DNA of 64,000 nucleotides, taken from Hwanghaeella sp965227365. GTDB lineage: Bacteria > Pseudomonadota > Alphaproteobacteria > UBA8366 > Aestuariispiraceae. Made by a program: the position numbers and the translations under genes. The notes below the pieces were generated by a model. It saw nothing but the letters and a program-made list of their open reading frames with translations, was not told where the DNA came from and did no database searches. This document shows, one piece after another, positions 32,578 to 40,694 of this stretch. The DNA lies in contig NZ_OZ245754.1 in the NCBI RefSeq assembly GCF_965227365.1, positions 1,736,001 to 1,800,000 of the forward strand. Reading direction: 5' to 3'. The first letter of the stretch is position 1. The number at the start of each line of letters is the position of its first letter.

Positions 32578-33846
32578 GTGAACAAAATTCTTAGCCAAAC
32601 CGAATGGGCCGAACGCGCGAAGGCGGTGCTGCCCGCGGGCGGCTTCGGCAATTTCGACTCCCGGTACTTCATCCGCGAGGGGAAAGGCAGCCGGGTCTGG
32701 GACGAGGACGGCAAGGAATATGTCGATCTGCTGATCGGGTCCGGGCCGATGATCCTGGGGCACGGCCATCCCGAGGTATTGGAGGTCGTGCTGGAACAGG
32801 TGCAGAAGGGCATGACCTTCTTCGCAAACAACGCGGCCGGGGTCGAACTGGCCGAGGAGATATGCCGGGCGGTCGCCTGTGCGGAGAAGGTCCGTTATGT
32901 CTCTACCGGCAGCGAAGCGGACATGTATGCCATGCGCCTTGCCCGCGCCTTCACCGGGCGGGAAAAGATCCTGAAATTCGAGGGCGGCTATCATGGCATG
33001 AGTTCCGAAGCGCAGATGAGCCTTGCGCCCGCCCGCCTGGTCAATTTCCCGCAGGCCGTGCCGGACAGCGCCGGCATTCCGGAAGGCGTCCGGGCCGACA
33101 TGTTGATCGCGCCGTATAACGATCCGGATTATCTGGAATCGCTCTGCGCGGAGCATGGCAGCGAGATCGCCGCCATCATCATCGAACCGCTGCAGCGGAT
33201 CGTGCCGGCGGAACCGGGTTTCCTGGAGGCGGTGAGAAAGATCTGCGATGCCCACGGCATCGTCCTGATTTTCGATGAGGTCGTGACCGGGTTCCGCTTC
33301 GGCTATGGCGGGGCGCAGGAACGGTACGGCGTGACGCCAGACCTGACCACATTGGGCAAGGTTATCGGAGGCGGTTTCCCATTGGCCGCGATCGCGGGAC
33401 GGGCGGATATCATGGCGCTGTTCGAAAAGGGCGGCGACCGTTGGCTGATGCAGGTCGGGACCCTGTCAGGCAATCCTGTGGCGGCTGTCGCGGGACTGAA
33501 GACGATGGAGGTCCTGCGCCGCGACGGGCAGTACGACCGTTTGAACGCCAATGGTGCGCGGCTGATGGAAATGGCGTCGCAGTCCCTGACGGCGCGGGGG
33601 GTGCCGCATCGTGCGGCCGGCGCGCCGGAGATGTTCGAAATCATCTTCACCGACCGCGATATCCGGAACTATCGGGACGTCATGCAGGCGGATGCCGGGA
33701 AACTTTCCACCTATAACGAGGTGCTTCGGGAAAAGGGTCTCTTCAAGTCGGACGGCAAGACCTATATCTCCCTCGCACTGACCGAGGCGGATATGGACCT
33801 CGCCAAGGCGGCCTATGAAGCGGCAGCCGACGCGGTTGCCGGTTAG
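32578..33846 (+). CDS. Class III aminotransferase, glutamate-1-semialdehyde aminomutase-like
   Basis: 422 residues. PLP-enzyme motifs: GTGSEAxxxAxRLARAFTGR-type YVSTGSEADMYAMRLARAFTGREKI, FEGGYHGM, IIEPLQ, IFDEVVTGFR (Asp233 for the pyridine nitrogen) and TLGK261VIGGG (Schiff-base Lys). Close to glutamate-1-semialdehyde aminomutases, but many such homologues are catabolic aminotransferases. The position, last of the island's plus-strand operon, favours a catabolic amine substrate over haem synthesis. It starts with GTG after GGGAGG. Its stop overlaps the convergent flavoprotein gene by 4 nt. Confidence 0.87.
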   Translation: MNKILSQTEWAERAKAVLPAGGFGNFDSRYFIREGKGSRVWDEDGKEYVDLLIGSGPMILGHGHPEVLEVVLEQVQKGMTFFANNAAGVELAEEICRAVACAEKVRYVSTGSEADMYAMRLARAFTGREKILKFEGGYHGMSSEAQMSLAPARLVNFPQAVPDSAGIPEGVRADMLIAPYNDPDYLESLCAEHGSEIAAIIIEPLQRIVPAEPGFLEAVRKICDAHGIVLIFDEVVTGFRFGYGGAQERYGVTPDLTTLGKVIGGGFPLAAIAGRADIMALFEKGGDRWLMQVGTLSGNPVAAVAGLKTMEVLRRDGQYDRLNANGARLMEMASQSLTARGVPHRAAGAPEMFEIIFTDRDIRNYRDVMQADAGKLSTYNEVLREKGLFKSDGKTYISLALTEADMDLAKAAYEAAADAVAG

Positions 33847-35021
33847 GGCTTGAAGTCCAGCCCGTATCCCGCAGCGTAGTCGGGATCGCCCGAGACGAGC
33901 GCCGCGCCGATCCTTCCGATTTCGTCGGAGGATTTGGCCGCGGAGCCGTTGCCGCCGCAAAGGGCGACGATCCGATCCGACTGGTGCGCAATGGCCGGTT
34001 GTTTGATCCGCGTGTATGAGGTTGCGCAGCTCTTGAACGAGATACTCTCGTAACGAAGGGTCGGCATAATGGTCAGCAACTGGTCCACCAGAAGGTCACG
34101 AACCGCCGGGTCGCCATTGCCGCGAAACCAGGTCTTGAGAGCATCCACGGTCGGCAGTACCACGTCGACCGGGTCTCCGCCGATTTTCAGATAGGTCTTG
34201 CCGTCGGGATACAGGACCGGCGGCAGGACATAGACATCAATGCGCTGATCCGGCGAGACATAGATCAGGCTCGGCATGCCTTTCAGGCGCTCGCTCTCCT
34301 CTCGTCCCACCTCCACCAAGGCGATTGTTCGGGCGTAGTTACGAAGGTTGAGCGGGGCGGGCAACAGACCGGCGGCGTCGCTGAAAGCGCCGCAGGAGAC
34401 GACGACCCGCTGACCGCGCAACACCGTGCCGTCCTGACAGCGAACCGTCACCGAATCCGCCCGTTCGTCAATTGCTGTCACTTCCTGATCGATGACGTCG
34501 GCGCCCAAGCTCTCGGCCGCTGCCTTTTGGGCAGCGACGAGGGCGCGGGGGTTCACATAGCCGGCGTCTCTGGCTTGGAACAGACCGGTAACGGCATCGG
34601 GGAAGCTGAAGAAGGGGAAGCGCTCCGTCAGTGCGGGACCGATCAAGCGTTCATGGGGGATATCATTTCGATCGCATACTGTCAGGCAATTCTTGACGAA
34701 ATCACTTTCCGGTCCATCCCCCGCACCGGCCATCAGACAGCCGACTTCGTGATAAAAGGCCTGTCCGGACTGGCGTTCTATCTCACCATACCGTCGGATG
34801 GATTCGGTGGCCAATTTCGACCAATCGACATTGGTATCGATGCGGCGCGTTATGCGCGCTTCGTCATAATGACTGGCGAAGACACCAGTATGATCGGCGT
34901 TGTCCGCCGGCTCGGACGGGCCGACCAGGGCCACCTTCCGGCCTGTTGCCGCGAGGTGTCGGGCGGCGGCGCTGCCCATCATTCCCGCGCCGGCCACGAT
35001 CACGTCGTATTCCGTTGTCAT
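33843..35021 (-). CDS. FAD-dependent oxidase of the monomeric sarcosine oxidase (SolA/MSOX) type
   Basis: 392 residues. The Rossmann start YDVIVAGAGMMGSAAARHLA binds FAD. The mid part has ITRRIDTNVDWSKLATESIRRY and HEVGCLMAG, as in MSOX/N-methyltryptophan oxidase. C-terminal FKSCATSYTRIKQPAIAH aligns with the segment whose Cys carries covalent FAD in MSOX. The reaction would be oxidation of a secondary amine (N-methyl or cyclic amino acid) with O2, giving H2O2. It faces the aminotransferase gene tail to tail with a 4-nt overlap, on the opposite strand, closing the island. Confidence 0.85.
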   Translation of the reverse strand: MTTEYDVIVAGAGMMGSAAARHLAATGRKVALVGPSEPADNADHTGVFASHYDEARITRRIDTNVDWSKLATESIRRYGEIERQSGQAFYHEVGCLMAGAGDGPESDFVKNCLTVCDRNDIPHERLIGPALTERFPFFSFPDAVTGLFQARDAGYVNPRALVAAQKAAAESLGADVIDQEVTAIDERADSVTVRCQDGTVLRGQRVVVSCGAFSDAAGLLPAPLNLRNYARTIALVEVGREESERLKGMPSLIYVSPDQRIDVYVLPPVLYPDGKTYLKIGGDPVDVVLPTVDALKTWFRGNGDPAVRDLLVDQLLTIMPTLRYESISFKSCATSYTRIKQPAIAHQSDRIVALCGGNGSAAKSSDEIGRIGAALVSGDPDYAAGYGLDFKP

Positions 35022-35200
35022 GATGCCATCCCAGAGGTTTGGTATTCAGTGCCCCGCTGGGCCCAATCCGTTCAATAAGGACGGATTTATCCGGGATGGC
35101 AATGCGCATGATTGCATAGCCGGTCTACCGACATGCATGGAAATCGAATGGACCAGGTCCGTGAAACCCAATCACGGAAGCCGCACGAACGGCTCTGCCG

Positions 35201-37345
35201 TCAGGCTTTCGGAATCCACGCGGTGCGAAGGTTGCCCCAGACCTTTTGCTTGATGACAATCGGGACATCGACTTCCTTCAGCATGACGAATTTGCCGCCG
35301 CCCATATCCCGGACATAGCCCTGCACAAAATGCGGGGCGCTGTTGCGGGCGGCCAGCATGCCTGCCTTGTCGTCGAATATCCGGCGGTTGCGGCAATTAG
35401 CCGTGTTCCAGACCGGGTCACCCTGTTTCTGCGGCTTGCTGTATTCTGCGTTATGCGTCGGGATATAACCGTTGCGGTCCGTCGGGGCGCAAAGCCGGAT
35501 TTTCGGATCCCGCTTCATCGCGGCATCGATCACGTTTGGCAGCAACTCGTCGGTCAGGTCCAGGAACTTCGTCTTGAACTGGATCGGGTCCGTATCGGGG
35601 ATGGAGACATAGTCGATGTCGAACATGTCCTTCATGCTGATCCGTCCGCCGTCGACGGCGTCGGACAACAGTTTTCCGACGACGGCAGCGGTCTCTGTGC
35701 CGAGGTCGATGTAGAACTTGTCGTCCCGTTCCGTCTTTTCAATCAAGTCGTCGACGGCACCCATTTGTGCTTCGGTCATTTTTCGGAAACGCAGGTGGAT
35801 GCCCATTTCGGTTTGCGCGATCAGGGCGATAGGGAGTTCGGGCAAGCCTTCGACATAAATATACCCGTCGGACCCCGAGACTTTCTGCCCATCGGTCGCT
35901 ATGACCAGCATGCCGTTTGGTGAAATGTCGGATGCGGTGACGTTGTACTGATTGCCGCCGAGCGAAAGCTGGGCGTTGATGACGATGGCGGTCCGGCGCT
36001 CGCGCCGGCGGTTGAACTCGTCGGACGACCGAACCAGAAGGCGCATGCGGTCCTGCAGGCCGGCGACATTCGCCGACATCACCTTTGCCATATCCGTCAG
36101 GCGGTTTGAAATGACGCGGGAGGCACGCGACCGTTCGGCAATGGAGCCGATCTGTGCTGCCGTTGCAGAGGTCTTGTCCGCCGCTTCCTTGACGCTCCGC
36201 GCGATCTCGGACGTGGCGGCGACCTGTTCCTCGACCGCGGCGGAGACGCTGCCGGCGATTTCGTCGATTTCCTGGATTCGGCTGGCGATGGCGTTGATGT
36301 CGGTGACCGTCCGATCCGTTGCACCGCTGATCGCACTCGCACTCTCACTGACTTGGCTGATTGCCGTTTCCGTCTGGGTGGCGAGCGACTTCACTTCATT
36401 GGCGACGACGGCGAAGCCACGGCCTGCTTCACCGGCCCGTGCCGCTTCGATCGTTGCGTTCAGGGCGAGGAGCTTGGTCTGGGACGCAATGTCGTTGATC
36501 AGCTTCACGACCCGGGAGATCTGTTCCACGGCCTGTTTCAGGCCCTCAACCGATTCCGCCGTCTTCGTCGTCGCGGTCCTGGCTTCACTTGTCAAACCGG
36601 CGGTGCGGGAAACTTGCGACGAGATTTCGCGGTTGGATGCTTCCAGTTCTTCTGCCGCAGAAGCGACCGAATTGACGGATTCCATGGCCGTCTGGGAATT
36701 GTTCGCCACTTCGTCCGACGCGCCGGAAAGTGCGGTGGCGGTTTCGCTCATGCTATCCGCGAAGTCGCCGAGATGCGATGCCTGGGACAGTAGAACACTG
36801 GTCGTCGCCCCGACTTCACGGTCGACGGCCTCACTCAAGCCCCGCGTCTGTCGATTGGCGCGGCCCTTTTCCTCTTCGGCCGAATAGACCGAAAGGGCCG
36901 TGTTCATGTCCATATAGATGAACTTGGTCATCGCGGCGAGAAGGTCGGCGGCCTTCTCCCGGTTCTTTTCCCGCGTCATCAGACTGCGCGCGACCATGCC
37001 GAGGATCAGCGAGTAACCGCCCATGTACAGATCCGGCTCGAGGCCGATGCGGGAATGCGCAAGGCCGATTTGGTGGGCGCGCTGTTTATGGTCCTCCGGG
37101 TCGAAGGCCTCAAAAACGGCTCTCCAATGAGCGATCTGAGCCTTTTTCAGGGCCTCGACCCCGGGCCCTTCGGTTACCAGTTTGTTGCCGACAGGATGTT
37201 TCGTGAGGGTCCGGTAGAAACTGTTCAGGATCTCCGGCAAGTCCTTCTCGACGACGGCAAAACCGGCTTTTGCATTCGTGTAGTCGTCGGGTGTCAGGAA
37301 AAACGGATCCGCCTGCTTTGTCGCGTTGCCGGACGAAGAACTCAT
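35201..37345 (-). CDS. Globin-coupled chemoreceptor with PilZ domain
   Basis: 714 residues, no membrane segment. Residues 15-160 form a protoglobin sensor, with proximal-type His97 in AHSRIGLEPDLYMGGY. Residues 200-440 are the methyl-accepting signalling domain with the conserved hairpin tip LALNATIEAARAGEAGRGFAVVANEV (293-318). Residues 446-540 read RRRERR...DISPNG, the RxxxR and D/NxSxxG motifs of PilZ c-di-GMP-binding domains. Residues 560-712 match a C-terminal module frequent in alphaproteobacterial receptors (TDRNGYIPTHN, PVWNTANCRNRRIF, YVRDMGGGKFV). It probably senses O2 and c-di-GMP and signals CheA. The ATG at 37345 has GGAG at 9 nt. Confidence 0.88.
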   Translation of the reverse strand: MSSSSGNATKQADPFFLTPDDYTNAKAGFAVVEKDLPEILNSFYRTLTKHPVGNKLVTEGPGVEALKKAQIAHWRAVFEAFDPEDHKQRAHQIGLAHSRIGLEPDLYMGGYSLILGMVARSLMTREKNREKAADLLAAMTKFIYMDMNTALSVYSAEEEKGRANRQTRGLSEAVDREVGATTSVLLSQASHLGDFADSMSETATALSGASDEVANNSQTAMESVNSVASAAEELEASNREISSQVSRTAGLTSEARTATTKTAESVEGLKQAVEQISRVVKLINDIASQTKLLALNATIEAARAGEAGRGFAVVANEVKSLATQTETAISQVSESASAISGATDRTVTDINAIASRIQEIDEIAGSVSAAVEEQVAATSEIARSVKEAADKTSATAAQIGSIAERSRASRVISNRLTDMAKVMSANVAGLQDRMRLLVRSSDEFNRRRERRTAIVINAQLSLGGNQYNVTASDISPNGMLVIATDGQKVSGSDGYIYVEGLPELPIALIAQTEMGIHLRFRKMTEAQMGAVDDLIEKTERDDKFYIDLGTETAAVVGKLLSDAVDGGRISMKDMFDIDYVSIPDTDPIQFKTKFLDLTDELLPNVIDAAMKRDPKIRLCAPTDRNGYIPTHNAEYSKPQKQGDPVWNTANCRNRRIFDDKAGMLAARNSAPHFVQGYVRDMGGGKFVMLKEVDVPIVIKQKVWGNLRTAWIPKA

Positions 37346-37445
37346 GTCGCGCCACTCCATGGGGGTCACCGGCGGGCGATTGCCGCCGATCGATCGGTTG
37401 TAACGCCGGATTATAGGCACATTAACTGAATAGAATATTAATATT

Positions 37446-37473
37446 CGCGCATCCTATCGGGAAAGGATGCGCG
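37446..37473. other. Perfect 10-bp inverted repeat in the chemoreceptor upstream region
   Basis: CGCGCATCCT and AGGATGCGCG pair around an 8-nt loop, flanked by an AT-rich stretch (AATATTAATATT). There is no T-run on either strand. It lies between uvrA's end and the chemoreceptor's start, so it may be a regulator-binding site or a factor-dependent terminator for uvrA. Confidence 0.45.
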
Positions 37474-37518
37474 ATTTCGTGGAAAAAATGACGGTTATAG
37501 CAACGCCGCAGGCGGGGA

Positions 37519-40374
37519 TTACCCCGCCTTTTTCTTCGCCTTGGCCGGTTTCGCCTTCACGTATGGGCGCAGATACTGACCGGTATGGCTGCGTTCGACC
37601 GCGGCCACGTCCTCGGGCGTTCCCTGGGCGACCACTTCACCGCCCTTGTCGCCGCCTTCCGGCCCGATATCGATGATCCAGTCTGCGCATTTGATGACTT
37701 CCAGGTTGTGCTCGATGACCAGGATCGTATTGCCGGCATCGACAAGCGCCTGAAGCACGTCCAGCAAATTGCGGACATCCTCGAAATGCAGTCCGGTGGT
37801 CGGTTCGTCCAGGATATACAGCGTCTTGCCGGTCGCCTTGCGGGACAGTTCCTTCGCCAATTTCACGCGCTGTGCTTCGCCACCCGACAGGGTCGTCGCC
37901 TGCTGGCCCACCTTGATATAGCCGAGGCCGACGCGCTGAAGCGTTACCATCTTGTCGCGAATGATCGGGACCGCCTTGAAGAATTCGGCCGCTTCGTCGA
38001 CCGTCATTTCCAGAACGTCCGAGATCGACTTGTCCCGGAATTTGATTTCCAGCGTTTCGCGATTGTAACGATGGCCCTTGCACTGGTCGCAGGTGACGTA
38101 GACGTCGGGCAGGAAGTGCATCTCGATCTTGATGACACCGTCGCCCTGGCACGCTTCGCAGCGGCCGCCCTTTACGTTGAAGCTGAACCGGCCCGGTTGA
38201 TATCCGCGGGCCTTGGCCTCCGGCAATCCCGCGAACCATTCACGGATCGGTGTAAAGGCGCCGGTATAGGTCGCGGGGTTCGACCGGGGCGTCCGGCCGA
38301 TGGGCGACTGGTCGATGTCGATGACCTTGTCGATATACCGGGTTCCGTCGATGCGGCGGTACGGCTCGGGCGAGGTGCGCGCCTTCATCAATTCGCGCGC
38401 CAGGGCGGCATATAGCGTTTCGATGACGAAGGTGGATTTACCCGACCCGGAAACGCCGGTGACGCAAGTCAGCGTGCCCAGTGGAACCTGGGCCGAGATG
38501 TTCTTCAGGTTGTTGCCGGTCGCGCCGGTGATTTCCAGGATTTGCCGCGGGTGGCCGGGCCGGCGTGTCTTTGGAACGGCGATTTCCCGACGGCCGGTCA
38601 GGTATTGCGCGGTCAGGCTTTCTTCCGACTTCATCACGTCGCCGGGCAAGCCGGCGGCGATGACATGGCCGCCATTGATGCCCGCGCGCGGACCCATGTC
38701 GACGAGATAGTCGGCGGCGCGGATCGCTTCTTCGTCATGTTCGACGACGATCACCGTGTTGCCCAGGTCGCGCAGGCGTTTCAGCGTGGCGAGCAGTCGG
38801 TCGTTGTCCCGTTGGTGCAAACCGATGGAGGGCTCGTCCAGCACATAGAGAACGCCGGTCAAACCCGAACCGATCTGCGAGGCGAGGCGAATACGCTGGC
38901 TCTCCCCGCCGCTGAGCGTGCCTGAATTCCGGCTGAGCGTCAGATATTGCAGGCCCACATTATTCAGGAAGCCGAGTCGCTCGTTGATTTCCTTCAGGAT
39001 ACGGTAGGCGATTTCCCGCTGCACCGGCGTCAGATGTTCCTCCAACCCGGTGAACCATTCGGCGGCATGGGAAATGGAAAGCTTCGCCGCTTCGCCGATA
39101 TGCTTGTCCGCGATCTTGACCGCCAGCGCTTCCTTCTTCAGCCGATGCCCGCCGCATTCGGCGCAATCGGTGAAGGCCTGATACTTCGAAAGCTCTTCCC
39201 GCACCCAGGAACTGTCGGTTTCCTTCAACCGGCGTTCCATATTCGGGATCACTCCTTCGAACCCCTTGGTGGTCGAATAGGAGCGCATGCCGTCATCGTA
39301 ACGGAATTTGATCTTCTCATCGGTGCCGTGGAGGATCGCTTTTTGCACCTTCTCGGGCAGATCATCGAATGCGTCCGTCATGCTGGCACCGAAATGCTCG
39401 CAGATCGACGTCAGGGTCTGCGTGTAGTAGGGCGAAGAGGAATTCGACCAGGGTGCGATGGCCCCTTTGGCCAGCGACAGCGACCGGTCGGGCACGGCGA
39501 GTTCCGCATCGAAGGTCATCTCGACCCCGATACCATCACAGGCCGGGCAGGCGCCGAACGGGTTGTTAAAGGAAAACAGTCGTGGCTCGATCTCTTCGAT
39601 CGTGAAGCCTGAGACGGGGCAGGCGAATTTGGCTGAGAAGATCGTCTGATCGCCGTTCTCCGCATTTTCCGCGAACAGCAAGCCGTCGGCCAGTTCCAGC
39701 GCGGTCTCGATAGAATCCGCCAGACGGGACTCCAGTCCTTCCCGGACGACGACGCGGTCGACGACCACTTCGATATTGTGCTTCAGCTTTTTGTCGAGGG
39801 CGGGGACCTCCTCGATTCCATACAGCTTGCCGTCGACCTTCACGCGCTGGAATCCGCGTTTCTGCAGATCCGCGAACTCTTTGCGGTATTCGCCCTTGCG
39901 GCCGCGGACCATCGGGGCCAGCAGATAGAGGCGCGTACCTTCGGGCATCGCCATGATGCGGTCGACCATCTGGCTGACGGTCTGGCTTTCGATCGGCAGC
40001 CCGGTCGCAGGGGAATAGGGGACCCCGATCCGCGCCCACAACAGACGCATGTAGTCGTAAATCTCCGTCACCGTGCCGACGGTGGAGCGCGGGTTCTTCG
40101 AGGTGGTCTTCTGTTCGATGGATATCGCCGGCGAGAGGCCTTCGATCAGGTCGACATCCGGCTTCTGCATCATTTCCAGGAACTGGCGCGCATAGGCGGA
40201 CAGCGATTCCACATAACGGCGCTGGCCGTCGGCATAGATCGTGTCGAAGGCAAGCGAGGATTTGCCCGACCCGCTGAGCCCGGTGATCACCACCAGTTGA
40301 TCGCGGGGAAGGTCAACATCAACGTTCTTCAGATTGTGTTCGCGCGCGCCGCGCACACGGATTGTCGGCGTCAT
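37519..40374 (-). CDS. uvrA: Excinuclease ABC subunit A
   Basis: 951 residues, the full family length. Two ABC ATPase modules carry Walker A GLSGSGKSS (about 32-40) and GVSGSGKST, and signature motifs LSGGESQRIRLA and LSGGEAQRVKLA. Zinc sites are the CPVSGF.../CPACDG pair and CEACQGDGV...CDQCKG. UvrA scans DNA for bulky lesions with UvrB and starts nucleotide excision repair. In alphaproteobacteria uvrA commonly lies near ssb and gyrA, as it does here after an 8-kb insertion. The sequence EGLSPAISIEQKTTSKNPRSTVGTVTEIYDY is fully conserved. I found no clear LexA (GAAC-N7-GTTC-like) box upstream. Confidence 0.97.
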   Translation of the reverse strand: MTPTIRVRGAREHNLKNVDVDLPRDQLVVITGLSGSGKSSLAFDTIYADGQRRYVESLSAYARQFLEMMQKPDVDLIEGLSPAISIEQKTTSKNPRSTVGTVTEIYDYMRLLWARIGVPYSPATGLPIESQTVSQMVDRIMAMPEGTRLYLLAPMVRGRKGEYRKEFADLQKRGFQRVKVDGKLYGIEEVPALDKKLKHNIEVVVDRVVVREGLESRLADSIETALELADGLLFAENAENGDQTIFSAKFACPVSGFTIEEIEPRLFSFNNPFGACPACDGIGVEMTFDAELAVPDRSLSLAKGAIAPWSNSSSPYYTQTLTSICEHFGASMTDAFDDLPEKVQKAILHGTDEKIKFRYDDGMRSYSTTKGFEGVIPNMERRLKETDSSWVREELSKYQAFTDCAECGGHRLKKEALAVKIADKHIGEAAKLSISHAAEWFTGLEEHLTPVQREIAYRILKEINERLGFLNNVGLQYLTLSRNSGTLSGGESQRIRLASQIGSGLTGVLYVLDEPSIGLHQRDNDRLLATLKRLRDLGNTVIVVEHDEEAIRAADYLVDMGPRAGINGGHVIAAGLPGDVMKSEESLTAQYLTGRREIAVPKTRRPGHPRQILEITGATGNNLKNISAQVPLGTLTCVTGVSGSGKSTFVIETLYAALARELMKARTSPEPYRRIDGTRYIDKVIDIDQSPIGRTPRSNPATYTGAFTPIREWFAGLPEAKARGYQPGRFSFNVKGGRCEACQGDGVIKIEMHFLPDVYVTCDQCKGHRYNRETLEIKFRDKSISDVLEMTVDEAAEFFKAVPIIRDKMVTLQRVGLGYIKVGQQATTLSGGEAQRVKLAKELSRKATGKTLYILDEPTTGLHFEDVRNLLDVLQALVDAGNTILVIEHNLEVIKCADWIIDIGPEGGDKGGEVVAQGTPEDVAAVERSHTGQYLRPYVKAKPAKAKKKAG

Positions 40375-40694
40375 TCGGATCCACCCAAGGGGATTAGAGG
40401 GATTTTTCGGACGGCGTGTCGGAACGCCGGGGGTCCGTACTATATAGGTGTACGCCCGGTCATACGAGGGCGGATTTGTGATTTTTTGACTCGACCTTCA
40501 TCCCCTGCGCCCATACTGGCCCAATTTTCCCACTGCAGCGGAGGTGATTGTTCTGGTTGCTAAGCGCCGCTACGGAACGCTAAAAATTGTGCCCGGGAAG
40601 CGCTCCAAGGTGGGGCCGATCCAGGTTCATGTAAATCATCGAACCCTAATTTCAGTCGAGAGCCTCTTCCCGCAAGGGTAAGGGAGAACGCGTA
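40375..40694. other. Intergenic region between divergent uvrA and PAS kinase
   Basis: 320 bases without a supported gene. It should contain both promoters. A TATATAG stretch at 40441-40447 is the most AT-rich segment. AGGGAGA near 40680 is the ribosome site of the kinase. No repeat or RNA structure stands out. Confidence 0.5.

Noticed and set aside
40375..40500. LexA box upstream of uvrA
   Set aside because: I could not find an alphaproteobacterial GTTC-N7-GTTC or GAAC-N7-GAAC element; the nearest (GAAC ... GTCC) does not fit.
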